Origin: Rubeoparvulum massiliense | Lineage (GTDB): Bacteria > Bacillota > Bacilli > Rubeoparvulales > Rubeoparvulaceae | Assembly (NCBI RefSeq): GCF_001049895.1 | Contig: NZ_CVPE01000004.1 | Coordinates: 310,001-374,000, forward strand | Reading direction: 5' to 3' | Length of the DNA: 64,000 nt | In this document: one piece after another, positions 9,104 through 17,179 of the stretch | Numbering within the stretch: position 1 is the stretch's first letter | Layout of the letters: every line of letters starts with the position of its first letter | Program-made: the position numbers and the translations under genes | The notes under the pieces: model-generated | Database searches by the model: none | What the model was told of the DNA's origin: nothing | Seen by the model: only the letters and a program-made list of their open reading frames with translations

Positions 9104-9808
9104 TTGATTGAAATCTACCCGGCAGATTCTCGGTTCACATCACAGCATGATTGGTTACACAGTAATTTTAGTTTCTCTTTCGCTGAATATTATGATCCGA
9201 ATAACTTAAAATTCGGTCCATTACGCGTACTTAATGATGATATCATTCAGCCTGCTCGCGGATTCGGTATGCATCCCCATCAGGAGATGGAGATCGTCAG
9301 TATCGTCCTTAGCGGCTATCTACAGCATGAGGATAGTCATGGACATCGTGCTACTACCACTTTCGGAGAGATCCAAAGGATGTCTGCAGGAACTGGAATC
9401 TTCCACTCTGAGATGAATCCATCTAACGATGAGGAGGTTAATCTACTCCAGCTCTGGTTCCTTCCAGATACACGTGGACTCACACCTTCTTATGAAAAAA
9501 CGAGCTACGAGATCGCAAAGATGAAGAATAATCTACTACCTGTTGTGACGAAGAAGCCAACATCGGCTGAGGTAGCCCATATTCATCAGGATTTAACCAT
9601 TTACCTTTCTCAACTGGAAGCAGGTCAAGAGCTCACCTTCAAGCAGGCAGAAGGGCGGCGTATCTTTCTCTTTGTCCTCGATGGAGAGCTGGTTATCCAT
9701 GGTGGTCTTCCATTAAAGCAGCGTGATAGCGCAAGAATAACAGAGATAGCCCAATTATCCCTCATCGCCAGTACGGAGGCTCGCTTCATGCTCATCGATC
9801 TTCCATAG
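9104..9808 (+). CDS. Pirin family protein (bicupin; possible quercetinase)
   Basis: 234-residue pirin-type bicupin, with the N-terminal cupin keeping the metal ligands His-His-His-Glu in GFGMHPHQEMEIVSIVLSG and TGIFHSEMN. Bacterial pirins bind Fe and some oxidise flavonols such as quercetin. The TTG start at 9104 is supported by AAGGAG 10 nt upstream and no better start nearby. It is the second gene of the DoxX operon, so a role in handling aromatic or quinone electrophiles is a fair inference; the enzymatic substrate is unknown. Confidence 0.9.
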   Translation: MIEIYPADSRFTSQHDWLHSNFSFSFAEYYDPNNLKFGPLRVLNDDIIQPARGFGMHPHQEMEIVSIVLSGYLQHEDSHGHRATTTFGEIQRMSAGTGIFHSEMNPSNDEEVNLLQLWFLPDTRGLTPSYEKTSYEIAKMKNNLLPVVTKKPTSAEVAHIHQDLTIYLSQLEAGQELTFKQAEGRRIFLFVLDGELVIHGGLPLKQRDSARITEIAQLSLIASTEARFMLIDLP

Positions 9809-9865
9809 ACATTGCATCCCCTTGTCCCACATATATTCATAGAGATGGGATATTAAGGAGGATGA

Positions 9866-10396
9866 ATGATGATGGGACCTGCCACATTAGCTTTCCTTGC
9901 CTTTAGTTTAACAGTGATACTAATCTTTCTTGGATTCCGTTACCGGACAACCAGCTTTCATCACGAGCTCGCTAGTATACCTTCTGTTGTAGGAATGCAG
10001 GGGGGTTTTAGTACAGGATTAGTGATTGCATTGCTCTTACAGCTCCCCTTTCTCACTGCCCTATGGCTGGCTATGATCCTCTCCATCGGTTTGACGATCA
10101 TTGCTGCCCTTCCTTTTGGATCAAGAGCACTGCTTGAGGGGAGCATGTCCGGGATGATGGGAGGCATGATGGGTGCAATGACAGGTGCCATGATTCCTCA
10201 ACATCAATACCAGCTCACACTCCATCTTTTTCTCATCCTCCACCTTGGAATTCATTTCATCATCCTGCATATTCTTGCTCGGGTGATTCATGAGAATATG
10301 AAGGCGTCCTCCGTACTCATCCGACTTTTTCGACATCCTAGCTATGTCATGACTACTATGCTGGCCACCATGATGCTATATACGATCTTTTTTTAA
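9866..10396 (+). CDS. Small Met/Gly-rich integral membrane protein
   Basis: I do not recognise a named family with certainty. The 176 residues hold about five hydrophobic helices and a central run rich in Met and Gly (SMSGMMGGMMGAMTGAM), followed by a His-rich helix (LHLFLILHLGIHFIILHIL). Met/His-rich membrane segments can bind copper or another soft metal, but that is speculation. AAGGAGG (9855-9861) precedes three consecutive ATG codons at 9866, 9869 and 9872, so the exact start is open. It lies 57 bp after the pirin gene and may be read through from that operon. Confidence 0.75.
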   Translation: MMMGPATLAFLAFSLTVILIFLGFRYRTTSFHHELASIPSVVGMQGGFSTGLVIALLLQLPFLTALWLAMILSIGLTIIAALPFGSRALLEGSMSGMMGGMMGAMTGAMIPQHQYQLTLHLFLILHLGIHFIILHILARVIHENMKASSVLIRLFRHPSYVMTTMLATMMLYTIFF

Positions 10397-10403
10397 GAAT
10401 GCA

Positions 10404-10459
10404 GAAGCCATCCTACTGCCCTCGTCTTTGTCGTAAAGCTAGAGAAGTAGGATGGCTTC
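10404..10459. terminator. Long inverted repeat, possible bidirectional terminator
   Basis: A perfect 14-bp stem, GAAGCCATCCTACT and its complement, encloses 28 nt between convergent genes. There is no clear T-run. The 15-mer AGAAGCCATCCTACT occurs again near 25813 before the CRISPR array. Confidence 0.5.
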
Positions 10460-10503
10460 ATCACATTTATACAATTGATATTCGGTACTCTGCTAATTCT
10501 ATG

Positions 10504-10746
10504 TTAACGCTTGTTTAATAGGGACTTTTTCCGCTGATACTCCTCTTCATCAATCTCGCCACGAGCAAAACGCTCATTGAGAACTTCAAGAGAATTTTCA
10601 GTTCCCGTCCGTGCTCGCAATGCTTGATTATTAAAAAGCTTATACACAATAAAGATGAGCAGTGCAGCAATAAGCAGCATGAAAATCATGCCATACCAGC
10701 CTCCTCCAAAAAGACCCAATCCATAATCACAGCCATATCTCATCAT
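10504..10746 (-). CDS. SHOCT domain-containing small membrane protein
   Basis: 80-residue protein: one membrane helix (MIFMLLIAALLIFIVYKLF) followed by a C-terminal SHOCT motif (LEVLNERFARGEIDEEEYQR), a short oligomerisation-type motif common at C-termini of bacterial small proteins. The ATG at 10746 is chosen because GGGAGG stands 7 nt before it. Function unknown; it is a single gene on the minus strand. Confidence 0.85.
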   Translation of the reverse strand: MMRYGCDYGLGLFGGGWYGMIFMLLIAALLIFIVYKLFNNQALRARTGTENSLEVLNERFARGEIDEEEYQRKKSLLNKR

Positions 10747-10841
10747 TGGAAGTCCTCCCTTCATCTCTGTTCATCTTCCATGATAAGGGATGGTTATGTA
10801 GAACTTATGAGGATCATCTGAATACAATCTTGAGAAAATCT

Positions 10842-11150
10842 TTAGAACTTTTCATTACGGAACTGCTCCGCTAACCGTCTTAACCAAAGGTCTGGTTTTA
10901 CCTCTTCCTCCGCATCAGCCGATCTGATATCCACAATTCGAATCTCCACTGGATTCTGGGGATTATTATCAATAAAAATCAGTTGACCCGCATCCTTGAG
11001 ATCCACTTGATATCCCATATCCAGCAGAAAATTTTGGAGATCCACGATTGTTGGTAGCTTATCATCATGGGTAAACAGAACTCCCTTAAGATTCCGCTCC
11101 TCCCCTTTGGTTTTTAAATAATCCAGTCGAAAGAGAAAGTTCCATTCCAT
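10842..11150 (-). CDS. Hypothetical protein, 102 residues
   Basis: Not recognised. The protein is soluble, acidic and has no membrane segment or cysteine motif; it begins MEWNFLFRLDYLKTKGEERN. GGAGGGG stands close before the ATG, the codon pattern resembles neighbouring genes, and no overlapping frame competes, so it is probably a real gene. It stands alone on the minus strand, divergent from the hemY pair. Confidence 0.65.
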   Translation of the reverse strand: MEWNFLFRLDYLKTKGEERNLKGVLFTHDDKLPTIVDLQNFLLDMGYQVDLKDAGQLIFIDNNPQNPVEIRIVDIRSADAEEEVKPDLWLRRLAEQFRNEKF

Positions 11151-11361
11151 TGTACACCCCTCCTTCCATTAAGAATGTAAGAATATCTTTTAGGTTCTCA
11201 CACGCATCACGCTTTTAATCTAATGATCAAGAAGATTGGTTACCCATGGAGTTCGATACCCCACTTGAAGTCAGATTGCCTTAATTCTTTTCTTGTGATA
11301 ATATTCACAATATGACTGGCAAATGGCTGATAATTAGGTCATGAGGTAAGGGGGAGCAACG

Positions 11362-12822
11362 ATGAAACATGTAGCCGTGATCGGTGGTGGAATAACCGGC
11401 TTGACAGCTACCTATATCCTAGAGCAAGTGAAGAAAGAGCATCCCAATGTACTAGCCTACCAGCTATTTGAAAAAAGCCCGCGCTTAGGCGGAATGCTAA
11501 TGACAGAGCATGATGATGACTTCACCATTGAAGGTGGCACCGATAGCTATGTCACCTTCAAACCTGAGGTGAACTGGTTAATCAAGCACTTAGGTTTAGA
11601 AGCACGTCGATTAAGCCCTGATATGAACCATGGTGGTTCTTATGTTCTCTATGATAACCAGGTTTACCGCTTACCAGATGGCGTCGCCATGCTACTCCCC
11701 TTTAAATTTACTGACTTTGCTCGCACTCCCCTCCTTTCTTGGAGTGGAAAACTACGAGCTTTAGGGGATCTCTTCATTCCAGCGAAAGCAAAGGGTGGTG
11801 ATGAGTCCTTGGCTAGCTTTATCAACCGCCGTCTTGGCAATGAAATGCTGGAGAAGGTGGTGGGTCCACTGGTAGGTGGCATTCATTCCATTGATCCTGA
11901 GGTAATGAGCCTACAGGCAACCTTTCCACGTTTTCTCCAAATGGAGCAAGAGCATCGTAGTCTAATTCTAGCTATGCTTCAGATGAAGCGCGCTGCAAAA
12001 AAACGCAATAACTCGCAAAGTGGTAGCAAAGGCAATGCAACAGGTCGGCGTAGTCCAGTTCTTAGCTTCATCAATGGAATGGGTGAACTAAGCAATGCCA
12101 TTGAGGAGAAACTTTCTCCTTCTAGTATTCACGTGAATACAGGTGTTACCTCCATTCGCCAGCAAGCTGCAGGACACTTTACCTTACAGCTTGAGAATGG
12201 AGAGTTGAGGGAGTTTGACGCTGTGATTATGGCAGTGGGTGCTAATCACTTTGCTTCCATGGTGGAAGAATGGGATCAGCAGCTCAGCCAATTACTACAG
12301 ACCATCCCTTTTACTTCATCCGCCTCTGTGTCTTTAGGATATCGAACGCAGGATCTTCCCAATCTCCCATATGGCTTAGGCATTACCATCCCAGCCAGTG
12401 AGAAACGACATACGACGGCCATTAATTTCAGCTCCTTAAAGTGGGATCATCGTGTACCCAGTGAGAAATATACCTTAATTCGAGCATTAGCAGGAGGTTA
12501 TAGTAGTCCTGAGTTAGCCTTCCAAGATGATGCAACCATCCTACAAATCATCCAGGCAGAATTACAAGAGATGCTGGATATCCAGGCTGCTCCAGTGATC
12601 CATCGGATCTATCGTTGGTTCCATAGTCGTCCCCAGTATACCCTCGGTCATGTGGAACGTGTAAAGCAGATCGAAAATCAAGTCATGCAGTATCCTGGTC
12701 TTTATTTGGCAGGTAGCTCCTATTATGGAGCAGGTGTCAGTGACTGTGTTGCTTCTGGTATACATGTTACAGAGAAGCTGTTAAATCAGCTTGGCATTTC
12801 AACAGAACCGATCATGAGGTAA
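11362..12822 (+). CDS. hemY: Coproporphyrinogen III / protoporphyrinogen IX oxidase, first copy
   Basis: FAD-dependent oxidase that makes coproporphyrin III (or protoporphyrin IX) in heme biosynthesis, HemY/CgoX family. The N-terminal dinucleotide fold is VAVIGGGITGLTATYIL; GGMLMTEHDDDFTIEGGTDS and the C-terminal YLAGSSYYGAGVSDCVASG are family blocks that bind FAD. 486 residues is slightly longer than the usual ~470, the extra residues being a basic linker near 210-235. GGGGGAGC precedes the ATG. A close paralog follows 143 bp downstream, an unusual tandem pair. No other heme genes are visible in the window. Confidence 0.9.
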   Translation: MKHVAVIGGGITGLTATYILEQVKKEHPNVLAYQLFEKSPRLGGMLMTEHDDDFTIEGGTDSYVTFKPEVNWLIKHLGLEARRLSPDMNHGGSYVLYDNQVYRLPDGVAMLLPFKFTDFARTPLLSWSGKLRALGDLFIPAKAKGGDESLASFINRRLGNEMLEKVVGPLVGGIHSIDPEVMSLQATFPRFLQMEQEHRSLILAMLQMKRAAKKRNNSQSGSKGNATGRRSPVLSFINGMGELSNAIEEKLSPSSIHVNTGVTSIRQQAAGHFTLQLENGELREFDAVIMAVGANHFASMVEEWDQQLSQLLQTIPFTSSASVSLGYRTQDLPNLPYGLGITIPASEKRHTTAINFSSLKWDHRVPSEKYTLIRALAGGYSSPELAFQDDATILQIIQAELQEMLDIQAAPVIHRIYRWFHSRPQYTLGHVERVKQIENQVMQYPGLYLAGSSYYGAGVSDCVASGIHVTEKLLNQLGISTEPIMR

Positions 12823-12917
12823 TAATACATTGTCGCACCCATTCATTTTTTTGCTGAATTGGGTGCTTTGTTGATGTTTAATTGCTCATTCCCTGGAAGG
12901 ATTGATATACTAAAGCC

Positions 12918-12948
12918 AAGGATTGGAACAACAAAGGATTGGAACAAC
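12918..12948. repeat. Two-copy 16-bp direct repeat before second hemY copy
   Basis: The unit AAGGATTGGAACAAC appears at 12918-12932 and 12934-12948, a short tandem duplication in the leader of the second copy. No regulatory role is evident. Confidence 0.7.
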
Positions 12949-12965
12949 GATGGGAGAGATAAAAG

Positions 12966-14408
12966 GTGAAACACGTAGCCATTATTGGCGGAGGCATTAC
13001 AGGATTAACCGTTGCATACCTACTTGAACAGCAGAAGCAGGAGCATCCTGATGAACTGGACTATCAGCTGATTGAAAAGGAGGAGCGCTTGGGCGGAAAG
13101 GTGATTACCGAGAATGTGGATGGCTTCATCATCGAAGGAGGGCCCGATAGCTTCATCAGCCGTAAGCCTGAGGTGATGAAAATCAGTGAACAGCTTGGTA
13201 TTAGTGCAAATGTGATGGGAACCAATACCACCCATCGTGGCTCCTATGTGCTTTCGGATAATCAAATTCACCAACTACCTGATGGTGTGGCATTGTTGAT
13301 GCCTTTTAAAATCATGGATTTTGCTAGAAACCCGATCATCTCATGGCGAGGAAAGTTCCGCGCCCTAGGAGATCTCTTTATCCCTGCAAGGCCTAATCAA
13401 CAGGATGAAAGTCTCGCCAGCTTTATCAATCGTCGTCTTGGTAATGAAATGCTAGAAAAATTGATTGGTCCCCTCGTTGGCGGTATCCACTCCAATAACC
13501 CAAATAGTATGAGTTTACAAGCTACCTTCCCCCGCTTCCTAGAGATGGAAAGAGAGCATCGCAGTATCATCCTTGCCATTCTCCACATGAAACGGGCGAT
13601 GAAGAAACGTATGAAGCAAGTGAACCCAGCTTCAACAAATAGAAAACCACCCTTTCTCACCTTCCAGCATGGAATGACAGAACTGACCTCTGCATTGGAA
13701 AAGGCCTTATCCCCTGACAGCATCCATACAGGGACTGCTGTAGCAAGGATTGAAAAAGGTGAACAGACACCCTATCGGATATTCCTCCAAAATGGTGAGG
13801 AAATCAATGCCGATGCTGTGGTCGTGACAGCGGGTGCCAATATCGCTACCAAACTACTGAATGGGATCGATGAAGAACTGGCTCAACTGCTTGGAAAAAT
13901 CCCGTTTACCTCCTCAGCAGCCATCTCTTTAGGCTATCGTAAAGCTGATTTACCCCAACTCCCCCTTGGGTATGGTATTACCATTCCAGTGCGGGAGCAA
14001 CGCAATATCTCAGCCATCACCTTCAGTTCATTGAAATGGGATCATCGCGTTCCCAATGATGATTATATGCTTTTACGTATTTTCATCGGAGGCTATGCCA
14101 ATCCTGAGCTGGTACAACGAGATAACGAGCATATCCTCGACATCATCAAGATGGAGTTGAACGATATTCTTGGAATCACTGCAGATCCCGTTGTACAACG
14201 GATCTATCGCTGGGTTCAAGGGCGTCCTCAGTATGAATTGGGGCATCTAGACTGCGTCCATCAGATAGAAGCACGATTACAGGACCATCCTGGTCTCTAT
14301 GTAGCAGGGAGTTCCTTTTATGGAGCTGGCTTAAGTGATTGTATCGCTTCTGCTGTACGTGGAACTAATACCATCTTGAAGGAGTTAGGCATCGAATCTA
14401 ATAATTAA
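12966..14408 (+). CDS. hemY: Coproporphyrinogen III / protoporphyrinogen IX oxidase, second copy
   Basis: 480-residue paralog of the preceding gene, colinear over its whole length (VAIIGGGITGLTVAYLLEQQ; GGKVITENVDGFIIEGGPDS; VAGSSFYGAGLSDCIASAV). This copy keeps the canonical GGPDSF block and GGK near the FAD site, whereas the first copy has GGTDSY and GGM, so this one is nearer the family consensus and could be the main enzyme. It starts with GTG after GGGAGAG. A 16-bp direct repeat (AAGGATTGGAACAAC units at 12918 and 12934) lies just upstream. Confidence 0.9.
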   Translation: MKHVAIIGGGITGLTVAYLLEQQKQEHPDELDYQLIEKEERLGGKVITENVDGFIIEGGPDSFISRKPEVMKISEQLGISANVMGTNTTHRGSYVLSDNQIHQLPDGVALLMPFKIMDFARNPIISWRGKFRALGDLFIPARPNQQDESLASFINRRLGNEMLEKLIGPLVGGIHSNNPNSMSLQATFPRFLEMEREHRSIILAILHMKRAMKKRMKQVNPASTNRKPPFLTFQHGMTELTSALEKALSPDSIHTGTAVARIEKGEQTPYRIFLQNGEEINADAVVVTAGANIATKLLNGIDEELAQLLGKIPFTSSAAISLGYRKADLPQLPLGYGITIPVREQRNISAITFSSLKWDHRVPNDDYMLLRIFIGGYANPELVQRDNEHILDIIKMELNDILGITADPVVQRIYRWVQGRPQYELGHLDCVHQIEARLQDHPGLYVAGSSFYGAGLSDCIASAVRGTNTILKELGIESNN

Positions 14409-14436
14409 TTCTTGTGATTTTCCTCCCAGTATATTA

Positions 14437-14474
14437 ACATATAGTAGTATGATTATCTATTTTTTACTATATGT
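14437..14474. promoter_or_regulatory. Inverted repeat in promoter region of LOG-family gene
   Basis: ACATATAGTA (14437-14446) and TACTATATGT (14465-14474) are perfect 10-bp arms 18 bp apart, just before the ribosome site at about 14484. It could be an operator; no regulator is encoded next to it. Confidence 0.4.
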
Positions 14475-14495
14475 AGTAGTTATGGAGGAATTTAG

Positions 14496-15083
14496 ATGAA
14501 GTATGTTTGCGTATTTGCTGGATCTAACCCAGGCACAAATCCAAAATATGAAGCCATCGCCATTCAGTTAGGCGAAGAACTGATGAAGCGTAATATGGGT
14601 CTCGTATATGGTGGTTCTAGATTGGGCTTAATGGGGCGGATCGCCAACACAATGCTGGAAGAGAACGGCCAGGTAATCGGTGTAATGCCCAAGGGGCTCT
14701 TCCGTGAAGAGGTAATCCATCGTGGACTCACACAGCTCTATGAGGTTGCAGATATGCATGCCAGAAAAGCAAAGATGGGTGAACTCTCTGATGCATTCAT
14801 CGCCTTACCTGGAGGCTATGGAACACTAGAAGAAGTATTTGAGGCAGTAAGTTGGGGCCAGTTAGGGATTCACCATAAACCTGTGGGCCTGCTTAATATC
14901 GACTGCTACTACCAGCCTCTCATCGATATGGTTAATAATGCGGTGAAGGGTGGCTTCATCCCACAAAGACAAGCTTCCATGCTTATCGTTGAAAAGGATC
15001 CTGTCCTACTCCTCGAACGAATGAAAAGCTACCAGGCTCCTACCAATCTTCATAAGTGGAGTGAGCTACCTGAAGCGAAGTGA
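14496..15083 (+). CDS. LOG family protein (cytokinin-riboside-phosphate phosphoribohydrolase type)
   Basis: 195-residue Rossmann-fold enzyme of the LOG family (TIGR00730 type). The motif PGGYGTLEEVFEA (PGGxGTxxE) and GLVYGGSRLGLMG form the nucleotide and active site; family members hydrolyse nucleoside 5'-monophosphates to free base and ribose-5-phosphate. Many were formerly annotated as lysine decarboxylases, which is incorrect. A good ribosome site (TGGAGG) precedes the ATG. It stands alone and is followed by the orphan tnpB-type 3' end. Confidence 0.9.
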   Translation: MKYVCVFAGSNPGTNPKYEAIAIQLGEELMKRNMGLVYGGSRLGLMGRIANTMLEENGQVIGVMPKGLFREEVIHRGLTQLYEVADMHARKAKMGELSDAFIALPGGYGTLEEVFEAVSWGQLGIHHKPVGLLNIDCYYQPLIDMVNNAVKGGFIPQRQASMLIVEKDPVLLLERMKSYQAPTNLHKWSELPEAK

Positions 15084-15129
15084 TTGATCGAAGAGTTCCT
15101 ATTGAGCTAGCAAGTTACACCATGGACTG

Positions 15130-15280
15130 AGATGCCACTTGGGAATGGATTCAACAGCAAAAGAGGAATGCGCCAGTCAAAGCCGGTTTCTCCTTAGAAT
15201 GAGAAGCAGCGTTAGCGAACTACTCATCACTTACCTAACACTAGAAGTGGGAGACTTCTTGGTTAGTTTAGTTAAAGCTG
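15130..15280 (+). mobile_element. Probable orphan 3' remnant of an IS605-type tnpB with its omega-RNA scaffold
   Basis: Only the tail of the element seems present. A reading frame ending at about 15201 encodes a C-terminal tail like those of TnpB proteins (QQQKRNAPVKAGFSLE then stop). It is followed by GCAGCGTTAGCGAAC, which folds with flanking GAG..CTC arms, and by the double hairpin 15235-15266 (CTAAC..AGAAGT / ACTTCT..GGTTAG). This block resembles the conserved 3' untranslated scaffold, the omega or re-RNA, and right end of Firmicutes IS200/IS605 elements. No TnpB nuclease domain or TnpA lies upstream. Identification is from memory of such ends and needs a database search. Confidence 0.5.
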
Positions 15281-15287
15281 ATTCTAG

Positions 15288-15773
15288 TCAATCTAATATC
15301 CCCAGGGTAGCAAGTGTTGTCTTCATCTCTTCCAGCATCATCGGAAATTGATCTTGTAACAGATCGCTTAAGCCCCAATGAAAGCGGATTTCATATGGCT
15401 CAATACCTAGGAGATAACCGGTGATCTTCTGCTGCTCTACCTGCTCCATCACCTGCAATAAATGAAACAGGTGAAGATCATGGGCAGAATGGTGAAGTGA
15501 TAAGGAAGAGAGCTGATGGAAGGGTAGAAGTGTAATCTCCCCTGGTTTCTTCCCTAACTGGGCAGCGTCTACAATAATAAAGAGAGCGACTTGGAGCACT
15601 TGTTCCACACAATAATCCAAGTCGCTCTCTCCGATGACAAGCTTGGTCACCTGATCACCCCGTCGGATCTCCTCACTATACTGTTCCTGCAAGGCCTCCA
15701 CCATGTAGATCCCAATTCCATCATCCATCATCAGACGATTGCCAATACCGAGAACGAGACATCTCTTCATCAT
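15288..15773 (-). CDS. hyaD: NiFe hydrogenase maturation endopeptidase (HyaD/HybD family)
   Basis: 161-residue protease that removes the C-terminal peptide of the large subunit after nickel insertion. Conserved features are the N-terminal GIGNRLMMDDGIG (Ni-ligand acid), VDAAQ and HSAHD. Its ATG overlaps the TGA of the large-subunit gene (ATGA), so it is coupled to its substrate. The large subunit ends with a cleavable extension after DPCMSCATH, which fits. The gene is the last of the four-gene hydrogenase operon. Confidence 0.88.
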   Translation of the reverse strand: MMKRCLVLGIGNRLMMDDGIGIYMVEALQEQYSEEIRRGDQVTKLVIGESDLDYCVEQVLQVALFIIVDAAQLGKKPGEITLLPFHQLSSLSLHHSAHDLHLFHLLQVMEQVEQQKITGYLLGIEPYEIRFHWGLSDLLQDQFPMMLEEMKTTLATLGILD

Positions 15774-17179
15774 GTACCCTGCACCTTTTGGTAGAGAGGT
15801 GGTTTATGCGGTTGATATACATGGGTGGCACAGGACATACAGGGATCGAAAGAACGAATGATCCGCCCTAACTCAATGGGATGATCAGGATCTTGAATGG
15901 GAGTACCGATGAGTGCCTGCTCTGCAGTACCTCGATTTTCTACTGTTCGCGCTGAAAAGTCCCATGCAGAAGGGGTAATAATCTGATAAAAGGAGAGCTT
16001 CTGATCCTCAATTTTCAACCAATGCCCTAGTGAACCTCGCGTTGTCTCTACTAAGCCTGCTCCCTCTCCTTGCTGGGGAAGCTTCCATACCTTCTGCCCC
16101 GTCACATCTAGAGCGAGGTGCTCTAGTAAAATCGTGAGTACCTCCGTGATCTTCTTTGCCTCCAAGACACGGGCAATACTGCGATCCATGGCAGAGATAC
16201 CATGGCGATATTCACCAGCTAACCAGAGACGCGCTAAGGGTCCTACTTCAAAGGGCAGTCCCTCATAACGAGGTGCCTTCACCCAGCTATAGGCAGCGGA
16301 TTGATTGCGGTCTGGCTCGGGTATGGTTTCAAAGGGAGTATACGATTCCTGTCCAGCATACCAGGAGTAAGCGATGGACTCGCTGATCCCCAGAGGATCA
16401 AAGGGTGCGAACTCACCATCCTTATACACCCCTGCGTCGACGTACAATGTTCCTAGTTCCTCGTAGTTGGCAAATGCCCCCATGCAGAGAAAATTGCCTA
16501 GTCCCCTCCCGAAGGTAAAGTACTCATCGTAGTATTCTGCGATGGTATAGGCATCAGGAATCATCACCTCTTCAATGAACGCTTGGATCTCTGCTAATAT
16601 GGATTTCATTTGAATCATTTTATCCACGGTAGCGGGTCTCGTGCCCCCACCTACAAAAATGCCATGGTTATGGGGAGCCTTCCCTCCTAAAACAGCTAGC
16701 ATGGTATGCGCATTGCGGCTAATGGGAAGGGAATCTAGATAATGTTGAACTAAACGATCGTTTAATCTTTTTGGCAGACGATAATCCTGCTGCTCATTCT
16801 GATAAAGGGGATACGCTTCTGGCATCTTCACAAAGTCCGGAAGAGAATACTGATAGAAATGGCGGATATGATTCTGCAAGAATTCACAGCCATGGATAAT
16901 ATCACGAAGATACCGCCCCTGTTCTGTGGGACGGATCTGTAGTGCAGCTTCGAGGGCAGTGGATGAAGCTACAGAATGGGCAGAAGAGCAGATCCCACAA
17001 ATTCGTTGCGTCAAATAGATGGCATCAAAAGGATTCCGCCCCACCATCATCTGTTCAAATCCCCGAAACAACATGCCTTTGGTTCTTGCTTCCACCACGC
17101 GATGATTCTCGATCCACACCTCCAGCTCCATAAAGCCACTTAGCCTCGTTACTGGGTTAATCACTACCCGCTTCACCAT
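15770..17179 (-). CDS. NiFe hydrogenase large subunit
   Basis: 469-residue catalytic subunit holding the NiFe(CN)2CO centre. The L1 motif RICGICSSAH (residues ~60-69) and the L2 motif FDPCMSCATH near the C-terminus supply the four cysteine ligands. About 16 residues follow the L2 histidine and would be removed by the downstream protease. GGAGGGAG before the ATG lies inside the end of the small-subunit gene, giving a 23-bp overlap. Partner genes are the small subunit and the cytochrome b5-domain protein. Hyp accessory genes are not in the window. The exact hydrogenase group cannot be fixed by eye. Confidence 0.95.
   Translation of the reverse strand: MVKRVVINPVTRLSGFMELEVWIENHRVVEARTKGMLFRGFEQMMVGRNPFDAIYLTQRICGICSSAHSVASSTALEAALQIRPTEQGRYLRDIIHGCEFLQNHIRHFYQYSLPDFVKMPEAYPLYQNEQQDYRLPKRLNDRLVQHYLDSLPISRNAHTMLAVLGGKAPHNHGIFVGGGTRPATVDKMIQMKSILAEIQAFIEEVMIPDAYTIAEYYDEYFTFGRGLGNFLCMGAFANYEELGTLYVDAGVYKDGEFAPFDPLGISESIAYSWYAGQESYTPFETIPEPDRNQSAAYSWVKAPRYEGLPFEVGPLARLWLAGEYRHGISAMDRSIARVLEAKKITEVLTILLEHLALDVTGQKVWKLPQQGEGAGLVETTRGSLGHWLKIEDQKLSFYQIITPSAWDFSARTVENRGTAEQALIGTPIQDPDHPIELGRIIRSFDPCMSCATHVYQPHKPPLYQKVQGT

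Noticed and set aside
14496-15083. Lysine decarboxylase annotation
   Set aside because: The PGGYGTLEE motif and short length identify the LOG family, which has phosphoribohydrolase and not decarboxylase activity.
15139-15351. Plus-strand 70-residue frame
   Set aside because: It runs through the omega-RNA-like hairpins and into the protease gene on the other strand; no ribosome site or family likeness.
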